Shown: positions 25,625 to 38,800 of the stretch, piece by piece | Layout: every line of letters starts with the position of its first letter | Position numbering within the stretch: the first letter of the stretch is position 1 | Program-made: the position numbers and the translations under genes | Assembly (NCBI RefSeq): GCF_007741495.1 | Contig: NZ_CP036262.1 | Location: 868,001-932,000, forward strand | Direction of reading: 5' to 3' | Length of the DNA stretch: 64,000 bases | DNA from: Roseimaritima multifibrata | GTDB taxonomy: Bacteria > Planctomycetota > Planctomycetia > Pirellulales > Pirellulaceae | Notes under the pieces: generated by a model | Seen by the model: the letters and a program-made list of their open reading frames with translations, nothing else | Databases searched by the model: none | Told to the model about the DNA's origin: nothing

Positions 25625-26701
25625 ATGCCTGCACCCGCTGTTCCTCATCGTCGAATCGTCGAATTAGACGCCCTTCGTGCAATGGCGGCTATCAACCTGG
25701 TTCTCTTTCACTTCACCCATGTCTATGCGGTGAAGTTCGGATACTCGTCTCCGTTAGGATTTGAGTGGCCGTACGGTGCGTATGGCGTTGAACTGTTCTT
25801 CATCCTGAGTGGATTTGTTAATGCGATGTCGTTGCTGCGACGTGGGCAGCCGACAAATTTCCTGCTTGCTCGGTTCATCCGAATTGCACCCATTTTCTGG
25901 ATCGCTATCGGGGTAAATGCCTGCATCGCTGGCATGGCTCCCTTGTCGGAATTTCCTGTTTCCGGAAGCCAATGGCTGGCCAATTTAACACTCATGCCCA
26001 AAATCTTCGGGTTCGATTGCGTCGATCCGGTGATGTGGACGCTACAAATTGAGATGCTGTTCTACGGGATCTTGACGGTACTTTATGTTAGCGGGGCGTT
26101 GAAGCGGCCCGTCCTAACCTGGGCCGCGATGGTTACCGCATCGTTGCTTGTCTGTCCGCTGCACGATTCATGGATCGCTGCTGGAGAATCGGGCATGCAT
26201 GTCCAATTCGCTGGAATCGTACGAAGAATAATGCTGCTGGATTTCATCCCACTGTTTGGGATCGGTTTCTTGCTTTACATGATCAAGATTGGCAAGGGAC
26301 CGATGTGGCGCAATCTATGCGGAATACTGCTTGCCGCGGCTGTCTTTCATTCCATCGATCATGGGAAACATAACCCGCTAGCGACCGCCTTGATTATTGG
26401 CTTGGTAACGCTTTCAGCTTATGGGAAAATACCGCTCCTGAGGTTCCGCATTTTTGTTTGGATCAGCGCGATCTCTTACCCGCTTTATCTGTTCCATAAC
26501 AATTTGGGGACCGTTCTGATTCATCGTTTTGATCAGGCGGGTGTGGCACCTGTGGTCGCCATGTGTATCGCGTTGGTATTCTCGATTGCGTTGGCGATTT
26601 TAGTGACCACGCGAATTGAACAACCGTTAACGCGTTACCTTCGGAACCGATTTCTTGAAGGCCGCATTGCGGCGGCAAAAAGAGCTTCCGCAAACTCATA
26701 A
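25625..26701 (+). CDS. acyltransferase family 3 (OafA/YrhL-like) membrane protein
   Basis: This 358-residue integral membrane O-acyltransferase has about ten helices. Family features are RRIVELDALRAMAAINLVLFH at the start, in which the His of the VLFHF segment is the usual catalytic candidate; GVELFFILSGFV; ARFIRIAPIFWIA; DPVMWTLQIEMLFYG; and YPLYLFHNNLG. Such enzymes acetylate or succinylate surface polysaccharides, LPS or peptidoglycan. There is no SGNH domain fused at the C-terminus, so it belongs to the short acyltransferase type. It is separated by 146 bases from the oxidoreductase and converges on the giant gene. Confidence 0.92.
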   Translation: MPAPAVPHRRIVELDALRAMAAINLVLFHFTHVYAVKFGYSSPLGFEWPYGAYGVELFFILSGFVNAMSLLRRGQPTNFLLARFIRIAPIFWIAIGVNACIAGMAPLSEFPVSGSQWLANLTLMPKIFGFDCVDPVMWTLQIEMLFYGILTVLYVSGALKRPVLTWAAMVTASLLVCPLHDSWIAAGESGMHVQFAGIVRRIMLLDFIPLFGIGFLLYMIKIGKGPMWRNLCGILLAAAVFHSIDHGKHNPLATALIIGLVTLSAYGKIPLLRFRIFVWISAISYPLYLFHNNLGTVLIHRFDQAGVAPVVAMCIALVFSIALAILVTTRIEQPLTRYLRNRFLEGRIAAAKRASANS

Positions 26702-26752
26702 GAACGGGCCGCATCGATGTCCGGCGATGCGTGAACCTCGCTTCACACCCGT

Positions 26753-26785
26753 CGACAGCAGGCGGATCGCTCCGCCCCGCTGTCG
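26753..26785. terminator. bidirectional terminator hairpin
   Basis: CGACAGC-GGCGGA pairs with TCCGCC-GCTGTCG around a TCGC loop (13 base pairs, interrupted by one to two unpaired bases). It stands between two convergent genes: the acyltransferase ends about 50 bases to the left and the giant gene about 40 bases to the right. No long T-run is present. Confidence 0.55.
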
Positions 26786-26821
26786 ATGGCTGATCGGTTA
26801 TCGGCCTCTAGGTCCTAATTC

Positions 26822-29800
26822 CTAAAGGTTCTTTCCCTGAGCTTCTGCATCAGCCCACTCGAGCAGTAGATCGTCATCGTCGTCATCCGAATCGTTAAAG
26901 ACGGCATCGACGGCGGCGGCGTAACTTGCTGCAGAAGAGGAACTGCTCGCGGCTTCACCTTGTGGAGCCGAAGATTCGCCTTGAGACGATCCAACGCGGC
27001 CCTGACGATTCAATACGTTGATGACTCGTAAGGCATCAAGTGGTGCAATCGATCCGTTGGCATCAACGTCCAAGTAATCGCCACCGAAGGATTGCAGAAC
27101 CCGAACTGCCTGAGCCGAGGAGGCTGAAGTAATTCCTCGGTTCAGGGCGTTGATAACGGTCAATGCATCCAGCGGGGTGACGAATCCGTCGTTGTTTACG
27201 TCCGCAGGATCCCGCAGGTTGGTAAACCAGCCTGTGGTATCAAGCGGTTCGGAAGATCCAACGGGTGGGTCAAAATTGCCCAGCAGCGGAAGGGCAAATT
27301 CGTCACCAAACTGAGCGACCAAGTCATTGCCCAGAGGGGCAGGACTGTAAGGGTCAAAGACGGTGCTTGGCAAAGCGGCTTGCCGGTCCGAGACCAGGAA
27401 GTGGAATTCACCAGCTTCTTTGGGCAGTTGGCCTTGGCGGTTCGGAACCCACAATACGATGTCGTCGATTCCGTCCAAGTTCATGTCGCCAGCAACCGGT
27501 TTTTCACCGAAGCCGTTGAAGTAGTAATTGAGCGTATCGTCGACAGTACCGTTTCGATCTAAGTCAAACTGGAAGGTGCCGGTGTCGTTGTTGAAGGTGG
27601 CAAGATCATCTTGACCGTCGCCGTTGAAGTCACCAACAACCGGGATGCCTCGCAGTTCGGTGGCAAAACGTTCTCCGGCATCGATCTGGTTATTTCCATT
27701 CGTATCGAGGTACCAGAACTGGCCGTCAAACGCACCGATTTCATCGCCAGGATGGGCCGCGTTGAAGTTCCCGGCTACGGGGATCGCGTTCACCTGATAG
27801 TACATGGATCCGACAGTGTCGCCCGCACCATTATCATCGGTGTCGAGGAAGAACTGATAGTCGCCGTTGAAGAACCCGTAAGTTCCGACTTTGTCATAAC
27901 CCGATGCGGTTACCGCTCCTGCTGGAGCAAAGTTGCCCGCAAAGTAAGCGTCGGTGATCTGACCGAAGTGATAGATAAAGTCGCGGTTGCTGGCGTCATT
28001 GTCCTGGCCTTCTGGATCCCAGACAAAGTTGCCGTTGATGTCTGCGTAAACGGTTCCCTGTGACCAGGTCGCAATTTCCGGACGACTGTCGACGGTGAAG
28101 CGAGCCACAAAGTCGCCGCCTGGGACTCCATCGCCGGAAACAATTCCCAGGTTGAACAGTGAGAATCCATTGGGTTCGTTGAAGTCCCCTTCACCGTCCA
28201 ACGCATTGCCCGCTGGATCGGACAAACTGTCTTCCAACGTCAGTGTGAATCGGTCATCCGGCAGAGGGGTGTCAAACAGCAGCACAAATCGTCCGGTAGC
28301 GATCATGCCGTCAGCCGGTGGATCGCCTACGTACTGCAGGGCTGCAATCGAGATGATTCCCGAATGGTCACCGATCAGGTGAATGCGTCCATCCAGCGTT
28401 GCACTTGCCTCGATCGCAGCGTATAGGAACGCTGCCGTTCGGGCTGGTAGGTCTTGGACATCGACGGTCAAACTGGTGATCGCTGGTGTTGGACCTTGAT
28501 CGATACCATCGGGCTTCAATTCAAACAGGTCGTAGCCAGGTGCGTTCGTAATGTAGACATCGGTAACCTGCGGCCCAGCGGTGTCGATGAACACGTCCAA
28601 GCGAATGCTGCCGTCGTTGGGCGATAGATTTCCTGAAACGTCCTCTGTCTGTAGTAGGACGGTTCGTTGCCCATCAACGCCCAGCCCTGCCAATCGTGGA
28701 TCATGGTTGAAGTTGACGTTCGATGTCAATTCCCATGAACCGTTCGGGAACTGATTGCTTCCGTCTAGTGGCTGGGCAACCGTTTGGCCGATCAGAACAT
28801 CGTCGTCGCCGATGACTCCATCGCCGTCCACATCTACGTACGCTCGGACAACGGAATTCGCTTCGGCATAACCAAAGAAGGTTGGCGTCATGTCGTTGGT
28901 GATGCCGTCGCTGTAGGTCGCTTCGACACCGATCACGCCGCTGTCACTGGATGGATGTAGCCCGTCCGTTGCGATGGAAGCTTCACCGAAGGAAGCGGGA
29001 GGAGCAACCGTATCAACGATCACTTCCAGCGAAAGGCTACGTGGCGCAAATCCGGTGGCAGGTGTTGCGGTGGCGGGCGCCGCATCATTGTCGGCCGGAT
29101 CAATAATCTGAACGCGGCTGGAGATGAAGTGACTGCCATCGGTAAGTGGATCGGTAAACGTGAAGGAGTAGACTCCGTTCAAGTTCGCAATCGGCTGGGC
29201 ATAACCAAGCAACACAGGATTGTGCGTGTCGGTTTCGTCATAGATTGCGACGCGGTACCCAGCGGTCAAACCGACAGGGGATGTCGCGGTTGAAGGATTG
29301 TGTGGAATCGCAATCATTTGATCGGGAGCATCCGCACCTGGGACGCCAATCGCATTGCCTGGAAGATCATTCAACAGAATGGCGTCATCCAAACGCAACA
29401 GAATCGTTGGCGTGTTGTCGTGCGTGATATTGTCAAATTGGCTGCGTCCACTGTCCGAAACGCCCGAGACGTTTTGGACATTAATTTGCCCGCGAACTTC
29501 ACCCCCTGCATTGTCTGACGAATGCACGTTGATGTAGGTGTTGCCCGCCAGCAAGGCAGTGATATCGGCCGGGGTTCCGGTGAACGGAACGCCAACCATC
29601 TGCAAGCGGATGCCGGAAGGTTCTTGAACCCAGCCTGCAATCCCGGCGGACAGAGCTTGAATGACCGGGCCATTCACCCCGACAGCACCATTGTGGATGT
29701 GAGCGGCAACAAATTCTGGCAAGTCCGTTGCATTGGTCAATTCCACGCCGCTGACAAACAGATCTAAGTCAAACGTGTTGGCGACCGCGTCGTACTGGAA

Positions 29801-32800
29801 GTTTGCCGTTCCTGTTGCAGGGGTGATGACTGGTGGGTTCTCTTGTGATCCGGTCAGGATCGTAAGATTGTCGGCCAGTTCGATATCAAACGGCGTGGGA
29901 GCCGCATGATTGACTACGGAGAAGTTGTAGGCGTTGATGGCGTTCCCGGCATTGCCGAAGACCTGCAGATAATAGGTCTGTCCTTCGACTGCCGGAATTC
30001 GGACACGTTCGTTGTCGTCCGCATCGTTTAGGCCAAATCCGGCAATGATATTGCCATTGGCATCCAAGACATTGATGTCCAGGTTACCGTCGTTTGGCAA
30101 GCCGGGACGTCCGCTTGCAAGATTCCCGACTTGTCGGAAGTAGACCTGGAAATCAAGCGTTCCGGTCGTTTCGGCAACCACGCGGTAGAAGTCCTGATCG
30201 CCCGCGACATCTTGACCGTCACCAAACGGATTGGCCAAGGGGCCAGGATCGATGGTTGGGTCGACGTTGATCGTTTGCCCGGAACCCAAGTAGGTTGCGT
30301 TAAAGCGATCGTCGTTGCTTTCGAATGGATCGTGCTTGAAGACGGCCAACTGTGAACCGTTGCTGTCATTCATGATCGAAGTGCCCGTTTCGTCGATGAA
30401 ATCGATCCGTTCGATTTCTGAGAAGACGGTTAGAAGTGGCTCGGCATTGCCTGGGCCGATTTCAACGCTTCCTTGGTCATCCGAAGCCCCTTTGCGGTAA
30501 ACAACCAAGTCATCTGTGCCATCATCGACGACTAACAACCGGTCACTGGTTGCGTCACCGCCGCCGACCACGGTCATTCGCAGCGAATCGTTCAATGCGG
30601 CGTTGACGCCATGAGCGTCCAGCCAATTGATTCGAATCAAGTCAGCGCCCTGACCGGCAAGGACCAGTGCCTGTTCGACAGTGCTAGCGACTAGGGTGTC
30701 GATCTGCAGGTCCCCATCGACGGTATGCTGCAGGGTTGTCGGAGCGGCCTGGAAAACATCAATAACGTTGTTCGCAGAAGTTCCGTCGATTTGAATCGTG
30801 TCGAATCCATCGCCACCATCAAAAGTGTCGGCTCCCGCTTCACCGATCATGGTGTCTTCACCGTCGCCGCCGTTGATCAAGTCGTCGCCCGGTCCACCAC
30901 GCAAGAAGTCGTTGCCGGCGTCGCCATTAATGATCGCCCCATTGCCGACACCAAGCGGAGAAGCGTTGGCGTTGATCACGTCATCGCCCGCGTCCCCATT
31001 GATTGTCAGCATGGTGACATTTAAGACGGCAGCTTCCGTGGTGATGGTGTCGTTGCCTTCTTGCCCGTGCAGGACCACCATATCCTGCGCCGATTCAAGG
31101 TGCTGGATATGAATGGAATAGTCGAAACCACTGACGTCGACGTTATTCTGATCTTGGGTGACCTGAATGTCGTCCGCGACCAAGCGGCCGTGAATTTCAA
31201 CGGTATCGGTAACGCCGTCCCCTGGGGAAACTTGCAGGTCAAGACCCGCCAGGGTGGTGTGAATCAGGTCCGTCCCTTTCTGAATGGGCAGGCCAGCGGT
31301 CGAGGTTGCATCCGCCTGATTGTTAACGACGATTTCGTCAGCACCGGCCATGGCATCGATTTCGATATTTTCGATGTCGCTTGTACTGAGGAACACCTGT
31401 GCCATGTCTCGGCCGGTGGAATTCAGGGCGACAATGGCTCGTGATGCATCCTGCGTTAAGCCGATATTCTGCCCGGCAGGACCGAAGAAGATGGGAAAAG
31501 CAGCGGCTGCTGGATTGAAGTCACCACCGCCAAAGATTTCCATGCGATTGTCCGCTGCGTTGCCGATGAACTGTAATTCATCGCTGCCGCCCGCTCCCCC
31601 TTCGATCACATCGCTGCCATCACCAGCAATCCAGATAAACGTGTCGGAACCGTCGCCGCCATAAAAGCGGTCGCTGCCGGTGTTTCCGCGGACCGTATCA
31701 TTGCCCGCCTCGCCATAGATCACATCGTTGCCCGCCAAAGCGTCGATAATATCGTCGCCAGCGCCACCGAAGATCAAGTCAGCCAACGGACTGCCAACGA
31801 TGTTGTCATCCCCCAAACCGCCATAGATCGTGGCGTCTAACATTGTCGAAAGATTCACGATGTCATCGCCTGCACCCGCGTCAACGACCTTACGGACACC
31901 GGCCAACGTCAATGAAAGCGAGACGTTATCGGCACCGCCCAGCGACGAAACTTGCACTTCGGCAAAGCCCGTGTCGCCGGCTGTGACATTTATGCCAGAC
32001 AATGTGATCGTGTCAGCATCTGACGTAAACGTGTCGGCCGCTTCGGTGCCGACGACATGTAGTACATCCTGTCCGGTTCCAGAAGAATTGGCGGTTAGTT
32101 CGTTACTAAAACCGACCAAATTGGCTGGGAAGATGGTGAAAATATCCGCGCCAAAGACGTTCACGAGGTCGACATCGTTAAACCCGTCGAAATCGATCGA
32201 TTCACGTGCGTCGATTTGAATGCGGTCGCCAAAGATTGGCCCGGCGTCGACGGTCCAAAGGCTATCGGAAGCATCGTCATTGACGGTTAGATTGTCCGAA
32301 TTGCCGGGGTTGGCCCGCAGCATCACATGCTCGACGCCGATATAAGGAATCGCCAAGACGCCGCCACCGACGATGGCCACTTGTCCGTCACCGCGGTCAA
32401 AGCCCGGGGTCACGGTGAATTCTTCGTCAGTGCCTGCAGCACCGTTCACGGTCAGCACATCGCTGCCGCCAGGGCCTCCGCCAAAGACATTGATATTCGT
32501 ATAAGGCTGTGACTGATTGACGACAAAGTCGTCGTTGCCATCCAGCCCATCAAGGGTCAGGTTTTCAATACCGGTTTGGTTCAGTGCGAGGTAGGTGGCC
32601 GAAGGGGTGACCAGCGAAACTGCGCCGGTGGTCGCTGCAACGTCGAAGGCATCGTCAGAGCCCGTGCCGTTGACGACCAACGTGTCGTTTGAGTCACCAC
32701 CGTCGATGTTCAGGGTCGCGTCTGCGCCAAGGTTTTGATACTGAATGCCAAGCAGTGTATTGACTCGGATCGCACCCTCGTCGCGTACGCTGCCTGGTGT

Positions 32801-35800
32801 ATGAACGATCGTGTCGTCGGCGGCCGTCCCCACAACTGTGAGAACATCCCCGGCACCTTCACCGTCCAATTCCAGCAGTTCCACACCGCCTGGATCGGAC
32901 GTGTGATCCAGTCCTGGGCATGCAGCGACAAAGGCTCCGATCGTGATCAACGAATCGGTGCCGTCGTCAATTCCGTTGCCGTTATCATCGATCAGCAGCG
33001 TTCCGGTATCGGAACCGGTCGGCGTGTAGACCAAGTTGTCTTGACCTGGGGTTGCTACCGCCAAGCGATCGCCTTCATTGGGGGCTCCGTCCGAAGGAGC
33101 TCCACCGGCTACAAAGACGTTTACATCCCAAGCCGCCAAGTTCGGAGCTGCCGTTCGCAGCACGATATCGTCATCCCCTGACAAGGCATCGATATACAAG
33201 TCCGGGACATCGGTGAACAAGATGGCGATCCCGTCGTTGACCGAAACGGTAAAGTCTTGAACGCCATCGGTTCCGGGATTGGTGCTCGCATCTCGAGCGA
33301 TCACGGTGATGTCATCGTCACCATTCGTCCCAACAATGACGGCACAGAGAGCATCGATCACGCCAATCGCTTCGATGTGGTCATAACTGACCCGCTCGTT
33401 TGCACCGTTTAAGATTCCACCTTCGTCATTTTCAGGACCGGCTTCGAAGAGAACGCCCATCCCACCGGCCAAAACATTGATCAGGTCGCCAGCCGAACTG
33501 CCGATCGGATCACCACCATCGATGAAGACAGGGATTTGACCCGGAGTGACGTTAAAGGTGTCATCCCCTTCTAGCCCAAAGACGCCTAGCGATTCAGCGT
33601 TTGTCCAGGTGACCGTGCCGTTGTTATCAATGACAGGACCATCGTCGATCGCAACGGTACCGGTCAGCACGTTCACATCAAAAGTTTGATTGAGTGCGTT
33701 CCCGACAACGTTCAGGGTGTCTTCACCCGCTGCGGTGTCGATCATTAGCTGACCGCCATTCACTTGATAGGTGACCAGCGGCGATTCGCTGGCTGCCCAA
33801 GGTTGACCGGACCGATTCACACCATAGGCATGTTCAATCTGGCCTGAATCGGCGTCAAACGGAGTGACCGTCAGGTCGTCGTCGACAACGGTTCCCAGCA
33901 CGGTCAAGTTGCCGCCATTGGAATTCACGTTGATTTGCTCAACGCCGGTAAAGCGAACCGGTGCGAGTCCGGCTTCGGTGACGGTTAGTGATTGGAGGTC
34001 AAGAACGACATCACCACCGGTCCCTTCGAAGCTCAGTGCATCACTTCCCGCACCAGGGTTGCCAGCCTGGATAGACACGTTGATAACCGCCGACGGGGTC
34101 ACGGTGATCGCGTCGCTGCCATCTCCTGTGACGATCAGCAGATCGCTAATCGAAGGCATTAAGGTAATCGAATTGATCAAATTTCCGTCGATGCTGTTAG
34201 TCAGGTTGCCGGCACCATCGAAGGCTACTTCGTCATCCATGTCGGTAGCGAAGAAGACAACGTTATCGCTTTCGCCAGCAATCGCACTACCAAGTACGCG
34301 TGCTGCAAAAGGGTTCATTCCTGCAAACGACACCGTTGGCATGGTGAACGGGGTTGCCGAAATGTTCATCGTCCCTTCGATGGTCCCCGAATCGGTCAGC
34401 GGAGCACTGAAGTATTCGAACAGGTCTTCGCCGTCCGTTCCTGTGACGGCAAACGAATCCCCTTCGCCAAGCTGACCCACCAGTTCGACATCTTCGGTGC
34501 CGCTATAGGTAACCGTTCCGGCAGCACCGCTGTGATCGATCGTGCCAGCCCCTTGGCTGGTCGGATTCAGTGTCAGGTTATCCAGTCCAGGAACCGACAG
34601 GACGGTCAGCGTGTCGCTGCCGTTGGTCGATGAACCGGATTCAACAGTGAAGGCGACGCCAGCTCCCGCCAGTCCGGCATCGACGACGATGTCGTCATCG
34701 CCGTTCTGCCCTTGCAGCGTGATGTTTGTAACGTTCGTATACGTCGCAATGGGGCCGTCGTTCACTTGAACTTCAACCGTTCCAGCGGCAGTCCCCGTCG
34801 CCGTAATGTGGTCATCGTCGCCTGTTCCGCTGACGATCCCCAAACCGGCGACTCCGGCCAGATCGACGGTGATTGATTCGATCTGCTCAAAGCTGACGTC
34901 GGCTGCACCGGCGGCCGAGAAACCACCAGCACCAGGTTCCGAACCGACAGCGAAGGTCGGAGTTGCGAATGGTGTTAGAACCAGAGTGTCACCGATGACG
35001 CCGACTGGATCGCCACCCTCTACGGAAATCGATACTGAGTCCGATTGAGTGACGTTAAAGGTGTCTCCGCCAGCGCCACCCATCACAACCAGATCCTGCA
35101 CGCTTGCGGTCACTAGGTTGATGGTTTCCAAGGCATCGACGGTCACTGCGGCATCGCTGATCGTAATCGTGTTGGCCGCGTTGTTGGCATGCAGCAGGAC
35201 GGCATTGCTGCCGGTCAGTCCATCCAGGCTAACGTCGCCGGTGTTGCTGAAATCGACCGTCAAAGATTGACCCGCCAACTGCAGCGAACCTGCATTTGTG
35301 CCGGTTGGAGTGACACTGAAATCATCGTCACCGACCGTTCCAAGAATCGTCAGGTTACCACCGAGAGCATCCACGTTTAGGTGTTCGACGCCACTGAAGC
35401 TAACAGGTCCAAGCCCCGCTTCGGCGATCGTCATTCCTTCTAGATCCAGAGTCACTGGGCCACCCGTTCCAACAAAATTTAATACGTCGCTACCGGCACC
35501 GGGATTGCCAGCCTGAACGACCACGTTGATATCTGGCGATGGAGTCAGTGTGATCGCATCGCTGCCATCTCCGGTCACAATCAGCAACCCGCCAATGGAC
35601 GGCATCAAGGAAATCGAATTGATCAGATTTCCCGCGATGCTGTTGGTCAAGTTTCCTGCACCATCGAAGGAAACTTCGTCATCCATCTCGGTCGCGAAGA
35701 AGACGACGTTGTCGTTTTCGCCAGCAATCGCACTACCAAGCATGCGTGCTGCAAAAGGATTCATTCCTGTAAACGATACCGTTGGCAAGGTGAACGGAGA

Positions 35801-38800
35801 TCCTGAAAGATTCATCGTCCCTTCGATGGTCCCCGAGTCGGTCAACGGAGCACTGAAGTACTCGAACAGGTCTTCGCCATCGGTTCCCGTAACAGCCAGC
35901 GAATCGCCTTCGCCAAACTGACCGACCAGTTCAACATTTTCGGTTCCGCTATAGGTCACGGTTCCGGAAGCAGCACTGTGGTCAATCGTGCCAGCCCCTT
36001 GGCTGGTTGGGTTGAGTGTGAGGTTGTCCAGACCCGCAACTGACAGGACAGTCAGCGTATCGCTGCCGTTGGTCGATGAACCGGATTCAACGGTGAAGGC
36101 CACGCCAGCACCCGCTAGTCCGGCGTCGACGACGATGTCATCGTCGCCGTTCTGGCCTTGCAGCGTGATGTTTGTGACGTTCGTATACGTCGCAATGGGG
36201 CCGTCGTTCACTTGCACTTCAACCGTTCCGGCAGCCGTTCCAGTCGCTGTGATGTGGTCATCGTCGCCCGTTCCGCTGACGATTCCCAGACCGGCAACTC
36301 CGGCCAGGTCGACGGTAATCGATTCGATCTGATCAAAGCTGATGTCGGCGGCACCTGCTGCGGAGAAACCACCCGCATCCGATTCAGGTCCTGCAGCGAA
36401 GGTCGGAGTCGCAAAAGGTGTTAGAACCAGAGTGTCGCCAGTAACGCCGACTGGATCGCCACCCTCTACCGAAATCGATACCGCATCCGATTGAGTGACG
36501 TTGAAGGTGTCTCCGCCAGCGCCACCCATCACGACCAGATCTTGCACGCTGGCTGTGATCAAATTGATTGTGGTCAAAGCATCGACGGTGACCGCTGTAT
36601 CGCTAACGGCAAACGTGTTGGCCGCGGAATCCCCATGGACGACCACCGTATCGTTTCCGCCTAGCGAATCGACGGTGACGGCTCCAGCGGCCGTAAAGAC
36701 GATTCCCAGACCGTTCCCGTTGTTCTCCAAAATGCCACCGCCAGCGGTCGGCTTGATGCCAATGTTGTCGTTGCCAGCCGTGCCGGTAATCAATAAGGCT
36801 CCAGCACCTGCGTTAACATTCAGGTTTTCGATGCCGGTGTACGACATCGTGCTACCTGCGATGCCAGCTTCGGTTACGGTTTGTGCGGCAAGGTCCAGCG
36901 TGAGGTCGCCACCGGTTCCGTTAAAGGTCAGTGTATCGCTACCGTCGCCGTTATCGCCGCCGATAACGGAAACAGTCAAGTTGGCACTTGGAGTCACGGT
37001 GATGTTGTCATCCCCGCCCAAGGCGTTGATCACAACGGAAGTGAATGCGGACACATCCACTGAGTTACTAAAGCCCAGTTCGTTTGTCACTGTCACGATG
37101 CCCGCCGCAGTGACTTCGATCGTGTCGTTTTCGTCGGTGCCTTGGATCACGGTTGCGGTTCCGGATACCGTGGCGTTTTCGACGCCTTGGTAGGCCAGCG
37201 ACAGGAGCGGGGCTCCACCCAAGGTGACAGGATCAACGATGCCGGTGCCGGGATCGGTACCAGGCGTAATCGTTGCGTTCTGCGTCGTGACGGTCAGTGC
37301 ATCGGCGCCAGCCTGCCCGGCTGCATTCAACGCCAACGCATTTACCGAATTAAGCGTGTACGTCAACGCGACTCCGCCGGCCTGCGTGATAACGCCGCCA
37401 TCGAGTGCATTGGGAGTGTAGACAAACGTGTCATCAAGGGCTGAGCCCACCAGTTCGACAGAATCGCCCGCCGAACCACCGCCGTTGACCACAATATCGG
37501 TCAGGCCGGTTGGGAGTGTCGCGTTATCCAAGCGAATGGTGTCGCCGCCGCCAGCGGCATTGATGACAAGGGTGGTTTTGTTCGAGAAGTGGATCGGTTC
37601 AAAACCGTCGATAGCGATTTTTCCCCATGCAGGGTTGAGTTCGCTTTGGCTGTAAGTGATCGCATTGGCGGCAGCGTTTGCGTTTACCGTAAGGGTCGCC
37701 GCAACGACTAGATCCACAACCGGTTCCAAGCCGCTGAAGTGAACCACCTGCGTCGCATCGCCACTCACGTGGGTGACCGTCCCTGCATCGGCCGTTGGAC
37801 CGATATCGTAAGTCGACGAATCGATCGCGTTTGGACCAACAAGCATCAGTTGATCGTTACCGGACCCACCGTCGTAGGTGATTCCGCCGGGCATGTCACT
37901 AAGCCCATCGATGTTGTCCAGGATCAGCGTATCATTGCCCGCTCCACCGAAGACATTGACGGTATCGATATCGATATCGCCACCAACTCCGCCACCGATT
38001 CGGCCAAGGATGGAGATCTCATCATTGCCATCCAGAAGGTCAAAGTTGACCACATCGATGTTATTGATATCCCGAATGCCGTACAGCAATAGTCCACTGA
38101 CGCTGTCGGACACATTGACGATATTGTTCCCGGCCGTTCCCGCGGCGGTGAAGTTCGCAACGACGGTTTCGTCTCCGCTGGTCTGCGGGGTTGTGCCATC
38201 GGTCCCCAACAGTGTCAGCGTATTGGTATCGTTTAGGGAACCATCGTTGTCATCGATAATGATGTCGGTGTTGTTGACAAAGTCGATGTCAACAATCAGT
38301 GACCCATCGCTGGCGTTGGTGACAATCAGTTCGCCATTGTCGGGGCCAGAAGGTTTGACCACGATATTTTCGCTAACCGCACCGCCAAACATCGACGTGT
38401 GATAGATCAGCAGATCGGCTTGATCGCCGTCCGAACCAGCTGGTGCTCCTTCGTTGTAGAAGACGTCGATGTCCCAGCCCTGCGGTCGATCGTCAGCGTA
38501 AGGAGTGATCTCAAGCGTGTCGACCAGTTCGCCGCTGTTGTAATTCAGGAACGAAACGTTTCGGAAACCAAAGATCAACGTTCCATCAATAGGCGAGCTA
38601 CCATTTAAGCTCCAGCGGAACTCATTGTCACCATCTGCATCGGGCTGAAATTCGGGCTGTGCCCCCGGGATAGGAGTGGCCGAACCGTCAACGTCGACAC
38701 CGATAATTACCAGATTGTCGGTCTGATCGACGGTGTTGTTATTGTCACCAATGAAGTTCACCGTCTGGCTAGGATTGCCTGGTGTTGCCAACAAGGTTTC

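Noticed and set aside
33864-37193. Long plus-strand frames opposite the giant gene
   Set aside because: They arise from the repetitive Gly/Asp/Thr codon use of the minus-strand gene and repeat with its duplications; they are rich in Ser/Pro with no family motif.
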